DNA of 33,426 bases, taken from Megasphaera sp. GTDB lineage: Bacteria; Bacillota; Negativicutes; Veillonellales; Megasphaeraceae. The DNA lies in contig JAKVKI010000020.1 in NCBI GenBank assembly GCA_022486585.1, positions 1 to 33,426 of the forward strand, written 5' to 3'. This document shows positions 15,431 through 23,725 of the stretch, piece by piece. The translations under genes and the position numbers were made by a program. Under the pieces are notes generated by a model. The model had not been told where the DNA came from. It saw nothing but the letters and a program-made list of their open reading frames with translations, and searched no databases. Within the stretch, counting starts at the first letter, position 1, and each line of letters begins with the position of its first letter.

Positions 15431-15578
15431 GATAAATGTATATTCCTCCCCAAACAATAGCAAGGACTATTGAAAACAACAATAAAAAATAAAAATAATG
15501 CAAATATTCAAACTGCGTTTTCGGTGACGCAGCGTATTGACGCAATGTCCGTAAATATCCGCGTACGACACGCCACAT
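15417..15578 (-). CDS. Small single-span membrane protein between proA and nadD (unknown)
   Basis: A 53-residue ORF that exactly fills the gap between proA and nadD. Its ATG shares one base with the proA stop codon (TGATG), and AGG lies 7 bases upstream; its stop overlaps the nadD start by 14 bases. The product has a basic start (MWRVVRGYLRTLRQYAAS) and one hydrophobic helix at about 26-50 (HYFYFLLLFSIVLAIVWGG). No family is recognised. The stop-start overlap at both ends and the lack of any other use of this gap argue that it is a real gene rather than spacer. Confidence 0.65.
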   Translation of the reverse strand: MWRVVRGYLRTLRQYAASPKTQFEYLHYFYFLLLFSIVLAIVWGGIYIYHGNH

Positions 15579-16825
15579 CAGCGTACCTGACCTTGCCCGT
15601 GTATTAAATATTTATACGTCACCAAGGCAGTCAGGCCCATAGGGCCACGGACATGGAGCTTCTGTGTACTAATGCCAATTTCAGCACCGAAGCCGAACTC
15701 GAATCCATCTGTAAACCGTGTCGAAGCATTGACATACACTGCTGCCGAGTCGACATCCCGTAAAAACAGCTGCGCTGTTTCTTCATTTTCAGTTACGATT
15801 GTTTCCGAATGGTGCGTACTATAGCGACGGATATGATCCAAGGCTTCTGCTAAGGAATCTACCGTTTTAACCGACATAATAAGCGCATTATACTCTGTCT
15901 TCCAATCATCCTCAGCAGCAGGCCGTACCATGTCGTCTGCCCCTTGGATAGTGCTGTCGCCTCTCAATTCAACATGCCGTTCTTTCATGACAGGAATCAA
16001 TTTAGCCATAAGTGGTGCTGCTATATCCCGATGGACCAGCAGGGTTTCCATGGCATTACACGTCGATGGACGAGATACCTTGGCATTTTCAATGATACGG
16101 ACAGCCATGTCCAGATCAGCATCCTTGTCGACATACACATGACAAACACCGCTCCCGGTCTCAATACAAGGCACCGTTGCTGTCGTCGTGACCATATGGA
16201 TAAGACCGGCTCCGCCACGGGGGATTGCCAAGTCGATGTAACGTCGCAAGGTCAGCAACTCTTTTACCAACGCCCTGTCCGTGTTTTCCAAAAGACCGAT
16301 GCCATCAGCACTGAGACCTGACTTTGCCAAGCCTTCTTTCAGGACCTGGGCCAGTGCCGTGTTAGAACAGATAGATTCACTACCGCCACGAAGGACACAG
16401 GCATTGCCGGATTTAATACACAGCACAGCTGCATCGACAGTTACGTTAGGCCGTGATTCATAAATGATGGCAATGACACCGAGCGGTACTGTTACTTTTT
16501 GGATGCGCAGACCATTAGGACGGGTCCATTCATCCAGCAACTGTCCCACAGGATCCTCCAGCTTTATTACTTGACGGACCCCTGCGGCGATTCCTTGTAT
16601 ACGTTCTGCATCGAGCGTCAGGCGATCCAGCATAGCCGGGCTCATTCCTTTCGCTCTGGCAGCAACTAGATCCTGCTCATTGGCTGCTAAAATATCGGCT
16701 TCATGGGCTTCCAGTGCATCGGCCATATATGCCAGTGCCTGGTTTTTCTGTATCGTCGATGCAGCAGCTAACTGGCGTGCCGCATGATGGGCAGCACTAG
16801 CTTTACGAACTACTTCCGATTCCAT
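15578..16825 (-). CDS. proA: Glutamate-5-semialdehyde dehydrogenase (gamma-glutamyl phosphate reductase)
   Basis: A 415-residue NADPH-dependent enzyme for the second step of proline synthesis, reducing glutamyl-5-phosphate. It has family length and the signatures VPLGVIAIIYESRPNVT, NACVLRGGSE, the catalytic cysteine in SRPSTCNAMETLLVH (about residue 255) and the C-terminal FTDGFEFGFGAEIGIST. The start at 16825 has AGGAG 7 bases upstream. It follows proB by 12 bases, so the two are co-translated from one mRNA. Confidence 0.97.
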   Translation of the reverse strand: MESEVVRKASAAHHAARQLAAASTIQKNQALAYMADALEAHEADILAANEQDLVAARAKGMSPAMLDRLTLDAERIQGIAAGVRQVIKLEDPVGQLLDEWTRPNGLRIQKVTVPLGVIAIIYESRPNVTVDAAVLCIKSGNACVLRGGSESICSNTALAQVLKEGLAKSGLSADGIGLLENTDRALVKELLTLRRYIDLAIPRGGAGLIHMVTTTATVPCIETGSGVCHVYVDKDADLDMAVRIIENAKVSRPSTCNAMETLLVHRDIAAPLMAKLIPVMKERHVELRGDSTIQGADDMVRPAAEDDWKTEYNALIMSVKTVDSLAEALDHIRRYSTHHSETIVTENEETAQLFLRDVDSAAVYVNASTRFTDGFEFGFGAEIGISTQKLHVRGPMGLTALVTYKYLIHGQGQVR

Positions 16826-16837
16826 GAAATGACTCCT

Positions 16838-17968
16838 TTACTGAATAGATACAAGATTATCACGATGGATGACTTCTTCATAAATGCCTTCATGGCCTAA
16901 GATATCTGCTATATCCTGGGTCTGATGCCCTTTGAGAGCCATAATACTGGCACTGTCATAATTGACGACACCCTTAGCAACAGGAAGGCCGTCGTAGGTG
17001 ACCGTCACGATATCACCGACCTGAAAATCGCCTTTAACATCGACAATACCTACGGGTAACAAACTGGATCCCCGTTCGATGATAGCCCGGCGGCAGCCGG
17101 CGTCGACAAGAAGGTAGCCAGCAGGTTTACTGCCTGACAGGAGCCACCGTTTCTTGGCATGGATGTTGGTCTCTTTCGCTACGAACAGCGTACCAATATT
17201 TTCACCTTCGCAGATACGATGGACGACACCGTCATCAATGCCCGTAGCGATGACCATATCAGCACCGGCAGACGTTGCGATTGCAGCTGCTTGGATCTTT
17301 GTGCGCATGCCGCCTGTACCAATAGACGTGCCGGCACCACCGGCAATATCATAGAAATGCTTATCGATTTCTTCGACGACAGGGATGATTTTTGCATCAC
17401 GATGGTTCTGTGGGTTCGCTGTGTACAGGCCGTCTACATCTGATACTAAAATAAGCAAATCGGCTTCAACGATAGTACTTACCATCGCTGACAACGTATC
17501 GTTATCGCCGATTTTGAATTCATCGACAGCAACGACGTCATTTTCATTGATAATAGGAATGATGCCCATATCCAGCATGGTCAGCAAGGTATTGCGGGAA
17601 TTCATGAATTTGTTGCGATCCTGCGCATCCATACGCGTCAATAAGACCTGCCCCACAACTTGTCCGTATTCGCGGAACATCTTCTCATACGTATGGAGCA
17701 ATATGCCCTGCCCTACGGCAGCAACAGCCTGTTTTTCCCGAATCGATGACGGCCGTTGCGTCAGCCCTAATGGTCCCATGCCGGCACTGACAGCACCAGA
17801 TGATACCAATATCATTTGTTTCCCCTGATTGGCTAGATCGGCAATATCCCGGACAAGACGGTCAATACGATGATAATTCAGTTTCCCTGTCTCATGAGTT
17901 AGATTACTAGAACCGACCTTGACAATAATGCGTTTCTTATCTCGAATGCCCTTGCGAAAATCTGTCAT
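16838..17968 (-). CDS. proB: Glutamate 5-kinase with PUA domain
   Basis: A 376-residue kinase for the first step of proline synthesis. The amino-acid kinase domain (about 1-260) shows IIVKVGSSNLT, LVSSGAVSAGM, INENDVVAVDE and LVSDVDGLYT. A PUA domain follows at about 285-365 (GYLLVDAGCRRAIIERGSSLLPVGI). The start at 17968 has AGGA about 10 bases upstream. It lies 38 bases after yhbY and just before proA. Feedback inhibition by proline is usual for the family; no mRNA regulatory element is seen in front of it. Confidence 0.97.
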   Translation of the reverse strand: MTDFRKGIRDKKRIIVKVGSSNLTHETGKLNYHRIDRLVRDIADLANQGKQMILVSSGAVSAGMGPLGLTQRPSSIREKQAVAAVGQGILLHTYEKMFREYGQVVGQVLLTRMDAQDRNKFMNSRNTLLTMLDMGIIPIINENDVVAVDEFKIGDNDTLSAMVSTIVEADLLILVSDVDGLYTANPQNHRDAKIIPVVEEIDKHFYDIAGGAGTSIGTGGMRTKIQAAAIATSAGADMVIATGIDDGVVHRICEGENIGTLFVAKETNIHAKKRWLLSGSKPAGYLLVDAGCRRAIIERGSSLLPVGIVDVKGDFQVGDIVTVTYDGLPVAKGVVNYDSASIMALKGHQTQDIADILGHEGIYEEVIHRDNLVSIQ

Positions 17969-18006
17969 TCCTTCACCATCCTGCCTTCATACGGAACTTC
18001 TGTCTC

Positions 18007-18300
18007 TTACGCTTTGATAAATTCGTAATGAGATTTTTCATCCTTTTTCTTAAACAATATGCCATAATGTCCAATGACTTGGACCAAATCCGCTCCGAGC
18101 ATATCTGCTAACTCTTCCATCGTTGCCCGTGTATCCAGATTGGCATTATTCAGTACATGCGCTTTAATCAGTTCCCGTGCTGTAATGGCTGCACGAGCAC
18201 TATCGATGACAGGATTACTCAATCCTTCTTTGCCGATCTGTACGACTGACGGCATATTGCTGGCCAGCGCTTTTAATTGTCGTTTATCTTTTGCTAACAC
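18007..18300 (-). CDS. yhbY: YhbY-type CRM-domain RNA-binding protein
   Basis: A 97-residue single CRM domain, a small RNA-binding fold tied to 50S ribosome assembly. It has the usual opening (KDKRQLKALASNMPSVVQIGKEGLS), the ITARELIKAHVLNNA helix and the strand VQVIGHYGILFKK. The start codon is GTG at 18300 with AGGAG 7 bases upstream. It lies 21 bases after obg, its usual partner in Firmicutes. Confidence 0.95.
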   Translation of the reverse strand: MLAKDKRQLKALASNMPSVVQIGKEGLSNPVIDSARAAITARELIKAHVLNNANLDTRATMEELADMLGADLVQVIGHYGILFKKKDEKSHYEFIKA

Positions 18301-18321
18301 TAGTTTTCTCCTTTAGACTAC

Positions 18322-19593
18322 TTATTGATGATATTCAAATTCCATGGTGCATATGCGGACCGTATTACCTTCTTGGATGCCTTTTTCCAGCAACAGCTTA
18401 TCTAGTTCCATATACCGCCAAATCTTCTGGAAGCGGCGCAAGGACTGGTCATCGTTGAAATTAGTCATAGCAACGAGGTTTTCAATCCGCGGCCCTGTAA
18501 TGACAAAGGCACCGTCTTCACCGCGTTTGACTTCAAAATCAGGCCGGTCTTCTGCCTTATATACGACTTCTTCCGTTGTTTCTTCTGGTGTTTCGACATA
18601 CGATTCCAGCAATTCCCATACGCGTTCCAAGAGTACATCCATGCCTTCACCGCTAAGGGCACAAATCGGAAATACTTCAATGTCCCGTTCGTCCATATAC
18701 GCCTGGAGACGTTCCATATTGGCCGAATCCGTAAGAAGATCAATTTTATTAGCCGCTACAACCTGCAATTTCTTAGCTAATTTGTCACTATATTTTGCAA
18801 GTTCCGCATTGATTTTCTCGAAATCCTCGATAGGATCGCGGCCTTCCATGCCGGACACGTCAAGAACATGAATCAGGATTTTTGTCCGTTCGACATGGCG
18901 CAGGAAATCATGACCCAGTCCTACACCTTCGGCAGCACCATCAATGAGGCCAGGAATATCAGCCATGACAAAGCTACGCATATCCGGCAAATCGACAACC
19001 CCTAAAATTGGATTCAGCGTCGTAAAGTGATACGCTGCCACTTCTGGTTCTGCTGCCGATACTTTACGCAGGATACTTGATTTGCCGACACTGGGATAGC
19101 CTAACAGTCCTACGTCTGCTAATACCTTCAATTCCATACGGAGCCACCGTTCTTCTCCCGGTTCCCCTTTTTCAGCAAACGTCGGTATACGATTAGAGCT
19201 GCTGCGGAAATGCCAATTACCACGGCCGCCACGACCGCCTTTGGCAACAATGGCCTGCTGGCCGGGACGGCTTAAATCAGCCATGACCTGATTCGATTCT
19301 TCTTCCCGGATTACCGTACCAACAGGAACCGTAATAAGCAGGTCTTCTGCATCACGGCCGTATTTATTGTTACCCTGTCCTTTACCGCCGATTTTAGCTT
19401 TAAAGAGACGACGATAGCGGAAATCGACTAATGTATTCACATTCGGATCTGCAACCAAGATGACACTGCCACCTTGTCCGCCATCACCACCATCAGGACC
19501 TCCCTTGGGAACGTATTTTTCATGACGGAAACTGCTCATGCCGTCGCCGCCGCGACCGGATTGTACAAATATTCTAGCTCTGTCTATAAACAT
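18322..19593 (-). CDS. obg: Obg/CgtA GTPase
   Basis: A 423-residue essential GTPase for large-subunit assembly and stress signalling. The glycine-rich Obg domain is at 1-158 (GGPDGGDGGQGG). The G domain holds GYPSVGKSS at 165-173, FTT at 190-192, DIPGLI at 212-217 and NKID in the 280s. A C-terminal OCT domain lies at about 345-423, as in many Firmicutes. The start at 19593 has GAGGTG close upstream. A consensus promoter lies at 19685-19713, but a terminator-like hairpin stands between it and this gene, so expression may be attenuated. Confidence 0.97.
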   Translation of the reverse strand: MFIDRARIFVQSGRGGDGMSSFRHEKYVPKGGPDGGDGGQGGSVILVADPNVNTLVDFRYRRLFKAKIGGKGQGNNKYGRDAEDLLITVPVGTVIREEESNQVMADLSRPGQQAIVAKGGRGGRGNWHFRSSSNRIPTFAEKGEPGEERWLRMELKVLADVGLLGYPSVGKSSILRKVSAAEPEVAAYHFTTLNPILGVVDLPDMRSFVMADIPGLIDGAAEGVGLGHDFLRHVERTKILIHVLDVSGMEGRDPIEDFEKINAELAKYSDKLAKKLQVVAANKIDLLTDSANMERLQAYMDERDIEVFPICALSGEGMDVLLERVWELLESYVETPEETTEEVVYKAEDRPDFEVKRGEDGAFVITGPRIENLVAMTNFNDDQSLRRFQKIWRYMELDKLLLEKGIQEGNTVRICTMEFEYHQ

Positions 19594-19605
19594 ATTTCAC
19601 CTCAT

Positions 19606-19643
19606 ATAAAAAGGAGACACAGCATACATCTACCATGTCTCCT
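19606..19643 (-). terminator. Terminator-like hairpin in the obg leader (candidate attenuator)
   Basis: On the minus strand AGGAGACA and TGTCTCCT form an 8-pair stem with a 16-base loop, followed at once by a T-run. It lies between a strong promoter and the obg ribosome site, ending about 13 bases before the start codon. The 5' arm is itself a ribosome-binding sequence (AGGAG) placed 9 bases before an ATG that opens a 10-residue ORF (19597-19629) ending in the obg ribosome site. It could also serve as the terminator of the ctpA unit. Confidence 0.7.
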
Positions 19644-19684
19644 GTCTATCTGTCCTAATATAAAATTAAAATACTATCGCTTAA

Positions 19685-19713
19685 ATTGTATAGCATTCGT
19701 TCCTCTTTGTCAA
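19685..19713 (-). promoter_or_regulatory. Sigma-A-type promoter of the obg-to-cvfB unit
   Basis: On the minus strand a consensus TTGACA (19708-19713) is 17 bases from TACAAT (19685-19690). It sits just after the ctpA stop codon. The predicted start near 19678 gives a leader of about 85 bases containing the hairpin at 19606-19643. Confidence 0.85.
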
Positions 19714-19729
19714 TCTATAATGTTCTTTC

Positions 19730-20884
19730 TTATTCCCCTTTGAGGATAGCAATCGCTTTTTCTAATTGATAATCCGTTAGATCACTCGCTTTTAAAGGAA
19801 CCTCTACATCAGGAATGATTCCCTGACCATCGATCTCGCGTCCTTTTGTCGTCCGATATTTAGCTACAGTCAGTTTAATGGCGCTTCCGGCATCAACAGC
19901 ATATACACCTTGAACGGTACCTTTCCCATAGCTCTTTACCCCGACAATAGGACCAAGGCCTAAATCCTGTACATCCCCGGCAACGATTTCTGAAGCACTG
20001 GCTGAGTTTTCATTGATAAGCACGACCATAGGAATGGGATTATCCGTGCCCTTCGCTGAAAAAGCTTCTTCCTTGCCATCACGATTCGTATACGAAACGA
20101 TCGTACTGCCTGTCGGTACGAAATTACTAGCTACGATGACCGCTTGGTCGACAAGACCGCCCGGATTATCACGTAGATCAAGGATCAGCTGTTTCATCCC
20201 TTGGGACTGCAGCTCATCGAACTGTTTCGTAAATTCTTCCCCTGTATTTTCACTGAAAATCGCCACGCGAATATAGCCGATATCCGTACCTTCTAACATC
20301 TGACCGGCTACGGTCTTCATATGGATCTGCCGGCGTTCAAGAACAACATCTTTCTCTGTCCCATCATGACTAATTGTCAAGGTAACAGACGAGCCTGCAG
20401 GCCCACGGACCGATTTGGATATATCCTCCAGCTCCCTGCCCTTCGTTGCCGTACCATCGATAGCGACGATCACATCACCGCGAACCAGGCCGGCTTCACT
20501 GGCCGGACTATCGTCCATGACACCGGCCACAAGAGCGCCGTCCTCTCCTTTACCAAGATAGACACCGATACCGGCATAAGAGCCTGTCGTTTGGTCGGAA
20601 AAGGATTGGAAATTTTCGCCATCTAAATAAATAGAATGTTTGTCACCTAATTTACCGACAATACCTTCTAAGGATCCATTGAATAATTCTTGTTTTTCGA
20701 TGGCTCCGGCATAGTGGGATTCAATGACTGCAAACGTACGGAAATATTTAACGACACCAAACGGATCGCCTGTATAATAATAGAACAATCCACCAACAAG
20801 CAGGAAGGCTGCACAAATAGCTGATACGATCCAGAGGAGGACATCTTTCCATTCATTTCCCAGTTTCTGTAATATCTGCTTCAT
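19730..20884 (-). CDS. S41 carboxy-terminal processing peptidase (CtpA/CtpB type)
   Basis: A 384-residue membrane-anchored serine protease. One transmembrane helix lies at about 15-36, a PDZ domain at about 90-175 (GSYAGIGVYL...DSPASEAGLVRGDVIVAIDG), then the S41 catalytic domain. The Ser-Lys dyad is read as Ser296 in NENSASASEI and Lys321 in SYGKGTVQ, with the helper Gln325. Such proteases trim or activate envelope proteins, often cell-wall hydrolases. It follows the M23 peptidase gene by 12 bases, matching the common ftsEX-M23-ctp order and suggesting it processes that hydrolase or its partners. The start at 20884 has AGG 6 bases upstream. Confidence 0.93.
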   Translation of the reverse strand: MKQILQKLGNEWKDVLLWIVSAICAAFLLVGGLFYYYTGDPFGVVKYFRTFAVIESHYAGAIEKQELFNGSLEGIVGKLGDKHSIYLDGENFQSFSDQTTGSYAGIGVYLGKGEDGALVAGVMDDSPASEAGLVRGDVIVAIDGTATKGRELEDISKSVRGPAGSSVTLTISHDGTEKDVVLERRQIHMKTVAGQMLEGTDIGYIRVAIFSENTGEEFTKQFDELQSQGMKQLILDLRDNPGGLVDQAVIVASNFVPTGSTIVSYTNRDGKEEAFSAKGTDNPIPMVVLINENSASASEIVAGDVQDLGLGPIVGVKSYGKGTVQGVYAVDAGSAIKLTVAKYRTTKGREIDGQGIIPDVEVPLKASDLTDYQLEKAIAILKGE

Positions 20885-20896
20885 AGAATGCCTGCC

Positions 20897-22111
20897 CTAC
20901 AAGTACGCCGACGGATCCACAGGATCACCGTTGGAACGAACTTCAAAATGGACATGAGGACCTGTCGAATTACCGGTAGATCCGGCATAGGCTATGACTT
21001 GCCCCTGAGAAACAGACTGACCAGATGACACAGCCAATGATTCATTATGACCGTACAGTGTAGACAATCCATTGCCATGATCGATGACGACGGCATAGCC
21101 ATAGCCACTGATCCAGCCGGCATCCACAACGACGCCGCTGTCAGCAGCATGGACCGGCGTACCGTAATCGACACCGATATCAATACCGCTATGCAAGATA
21201 GCCCGCCCGAAAATCGGATGTTCCCGATAGCCAAAGGGCGATGTAATGACCCCGTTGACTGGCCAGATCATAGCACCGGAACCACTGACAGGCTGATAGG
21301 AGTCATACGAACCACCATCACTGCTGCTGCCATCGCCACTGTCAGACGAACCGGCTGACGCCTGTGCCTGCGCATTGGCTCTGTCAGCAGCCCGCTGGCG
21401 CAGCATTTCCCCAATGGATTGAGAAGCTGATTCCAATTCATCATACGCTTCCTGGGCTGTTGCCTTATCGTTTTGGGCCTGCCGCAGGAAGCCCTGCTGT
21501 TCCCCTTTATGCTGTTCGATTTCATCTTTCTTTTTAGCAGCATCATCTTTCAGTTTTGCCTGTTTTTCTCGTTCTGTTTCCAAGGTTTGCTTGGCTGCAG
21601 TAATTTGATCCCGTTCATCGCGAATTGATGTGATGAGTTCCATATCAGAATCAACGATACGCCGCAATAATTCGACCCGGTTGGCAAAATCATCAAAATT
21701 TTTAGCACCGAGCACGACATCAATATAACTAAGCTGACCGTGCATATAAATATCCCGAACGCGTTTGCTGAATACACCTTCCCGTGATGTCAGTTTAGCC
21801 TGCTTCTGATCCAGTTCTTTTTGTAGTGACGAAATCTTCTGATCTGTATCAGCTAACTGCGATGCCAACTCTTTATAATCTTTAACGGCCCCATCGAGGT
21901 TCTCTTGAATAACCCGCAGTTTTTCAAAGACATTCCCAATGACAGCTTCAGCATCATTCTTCTTCTGCGCCTGTTCAGCCATGCGTCCCTGTACGTCTGA
22001 TAATTGATTTTGCAGATCTTCATCTTCAGCAAAGACGGCAAAAGACGGCGACAGGAGCGTTGCTGTAATGATGGCTGCTATATATTTTTTCTGTGATTTA
22101 AATTGCATCAT
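20897..22111 (-). CDS. EnvC-like murein hydrolase (coiled coil plus M23/LytM domain)
   Basis: A 404-residue exported protein. The signal peptide is at 1-28, long coiled coils at about 30-245, a Ser/Gly/Asp-rich linker at 250-275, and an M23 domain at about 280-404. The zinc ligands are all present: His307 and Asp311 in LHSGIDIG, and His388 in GPHVHFE with the catalytic His386. Unlike E. coli EnvC, whose LytM site is degenerate, this one should cut peptidoglycan itself. It directly follows ftsX (5 bases), so FtsEX probably gates it through the coiled coil, as in PcsB and EnvC systems. Start: AAGGTG at the end of ftsX lies 8 bases before the first of two ATGs. Confidence 0.92.
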   Translation of the reverse strand: MMQFKSQKKYIAAIITATLLSPSFAVFAEDEDLQNQLSDVQGRMAEQAQKKNDAEAVIGNVFEKLRVIQENLDGAVKDYKELASQLADTDQKISSLQKELDQKQAKLTSREGVFSKRVRDIYMHGQLSYIDVVLGAKNFDDFANRVELLRRIVDSDMELITSIRDERDQITAAKQTLETEREKQAKLKDDAAKKKDEIEQHKGEQQGFLRQAQNDKATAQEAYDELESASQSIGEMLRQRAADRANAQAQASAGSSDSGDGSSSDGGSYDSYQPVSGSGAMIWPVNGVITSPFGYREHPIFGRAILHSGIDIGVDYGTPVHAADSGVVVDAGWISGYGYAVVIDHGNGLSTLYGHNESLAVSSGQSVSQGQVIAYAGSTGNSTGPHVHFEVRSNGDPVDPSAYL

Positions 22112-22116
22112 ATGGC

Positions 22117-23004
22117 TTACACCTTCATATACCGTTTCAAAGAAATAGTACTGCCTATAGCTCCGATGATCATGCTGATAATGAGTAAGATCACACCAGC
22201 ACGATACATGAACGGATACATGCTGACCATGGGCAGGAATGCCAGCGAACTGTGAATGGCAACAGTAGCGAATTCATAAAACTGGATGAGCAGGAAATCA
22301 GCAATAATACCGCCAATGAATCCCAGCATGAGTCCTTCCAATAGAAACGGCCAGCGAATGAACCAGTTCGTAGCGCCGACGTATTTCATAATACCGATTT
22401 CTTTACGCCGTGCAAAAACGGTCAAACGAATCGTATTGGAAATGATAAACAGCGTTGCCAAAGTCAGGAATATGATGAGGGCAATACCACCCCAACGAAT
22501 AACCGTCGTGATTTTAAACAGCTGTTCAATGATTTCCTGGCCGTAGTGCGTGCTTTCCACTTCAGGATAATCGGCAACGATATGAGCTGTCTTCTTGACT
22601 GATTCCGGATTGGTAAAGGTTATTTCATAAGAACTAGGCAGGGGATTCTTCCCTTCCAGTGCTTCCAGGATACCTGGCTGATCTTTCATACGTTCCTTCA
22701 GCGTATTCATGGCCTGATCTTTATTAGTGAAGGTAATATCCTTCACATCGGGCAATGCCTTCAGACGTTTACCTACCGTCATGATTTGATCGGTCGATAT
22801 ATCATCCTTCAAATAAATACTGATTTGAACCTGATTTTCCAAATTTTCAGCAAAATAGTCAAGATTCGCTACTAAGGTCATGAAAATCCCTAAAATGAAC
22901 AGGGACAAAGCCACTGTCGCAACTGAAGCAATAGACATGAAGCTGTTGCGCCGGAAAGACTGGAAGGCTTCCTTTATGAAATACCGCATGGTTCTAATCT
23001 TCAT
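22117..23004 (-). CDS. ftsX: Cell-division protein FtsX
   Basis: A 295-residue inner-membrane protein with four transmembrane segments: one near 25-45, then three in the last third. A large external loop between TM1 and TM2 binds murein hydrolases (ISIYLKDDISTDQ...PLPSSYEI). The FtsX/MacB-type core ARRKEIGIMKYVGATNWFIRWPF is clear. The start at 23004 overlaps the ftsE end by 11 bases and has GAGGGGG 8 bases upstream; the longer ORF form would lie inside ftsE. It acts with FtsE and probably with the downstream M23 peptidase. Confidence 0.95.
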   Translation of the reverse strand: MKIRTMRYFIKEAFQSFRRNSFMSIASVATVALSLFILGIFMTLVANLDYFAENLENQVQISIYLKDDISTDQIMTVGKRLKALPDVKDITFTNKDQAMNTLKERMKDQPGILEALEGKNPLPSSYEITFTNPESVKKTAHIVADYPEVESTHYGQEIIEQLFKITTVIRWGGIALIIFLTLATLFIISNTIRLTVFARRKEIGIMKYVGATNWFIRWPFLLEGLMLGFIGGIIADFLLIQFYEFATVAIHSSLAFLPMVSMYPFMYRAGVILLIISMIIGAIGSTISLKRYMKV

Positions 23005-23680
23005 CGTTGTAGCCCCCTCTTTGTTCGTCTCGAACGATTTTGCCGCCGACGATTTCAATGACTCGTTTATTCATCATATCAACCATCTGTTTATCATGTG
23101 TCACCATGAGAACTGTCGTGCCCATGTGATTGATTTTTTTGAACGTATCCATGATTCCCAACGACGTTTCCGGATCCAGATTGCCTGTCGGTTCATCAGC
23201 AATGAGCAACAGTGGCCGATTTACGATGGCTCTGGCAATGGCGACACGCTGCTGTTCCCCGCCGGATAGATTCTGCGGCAGTGCATCTGCTTTACCGATC
23301 AGGCCTACTAAATCAAGGACGTTGCGGACCCGTTCTTTAATGACTCGCCGCGGCGTTTCGATGACTTCCATAGCAAAGGCTACGTTTTCTTCTGCCGTCT
23401 TATTCGGTAAGAGACGGAAATCCTGGAAAACGATCCCCATTTTCCGTCGCAAATACGGCACACGGTTCTTAGGCAGGCGATTGACAATAATATCATTGAC
23501 GACGACCTGCCCATGTGTCGGCAGCTCTTCATGAGACAAGAGCTTAATGAGCGTTGATTTTCCTGCACCGCTGGCGCCGACAACAAAAACAAATTCTCCT
23601 TTCCCAATACTAAGAGATACGTGGTCAAGGGCTGCGGAACCATTCGCATATATTTTTGACACATTCTTTAATTCAATCAT
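22994..23680 (-). CDS. ftsE: Cell-division ATP-binding protein FtsE
   Basis: A 228-residue ABC ATPase. Walker A is GASGAGKST (35-43), the signature LSGGEQQR (138-145), Walker B LLLIADEP (157-164), and the switch His lies in VTHD. The sequence [22 protein letters not shown] is typical of FtsE. The start at 23680 has AGAGG 6 bases upstream. It is overlapped by ftsX. A terminator-like hairpin at the csaB end lies only 24 bases before the start codon, leaving no room for a promoter after it. Confidence 0.96.
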   Translation of the reverse strand: MIELKNVSKIYANGSAALDHVSLSIGKGEFVFVVGASGAGKSTLIKLLSHEELPTHGQVVVNDIIVNRLPKNRVPYLRRKMGIVFQDFRLLPNKTAEENVAFAMEVIETPRRVIKERVRNVLDLVGLIGKADALPQNLSGGEQQRVAIARAIVNRPLLLIADEPTGNLDPETSLGIMDTFKKINHMGTTVLMVTHDKQMVDMMNKRVIEIVGGKIVRDEQRGGYNDED

Positions 23681-23703
23681 GAGAAACCTCTTTTCATCTA
23701 TGG

Positions 23704-23725
23704 AAAAACCAGCATTACTGCTGGT
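23704..23725 (-). terminator. Terminator-like hairpin spanning the csaB stop codon
   Basis: On the minus strand ACCAGCA-GTAA-TGCTGGT, a 7-pair stem, is followed by a run of five T. The csaB stop codon lies in the loop, so a ribosome finishing csaB would cover the stem. ftsE begins 24 bases beyond the T-run without its own visible promoter, so this probably gives partial, translation-sensitive termination inside the operon. Confidence 0.7.
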
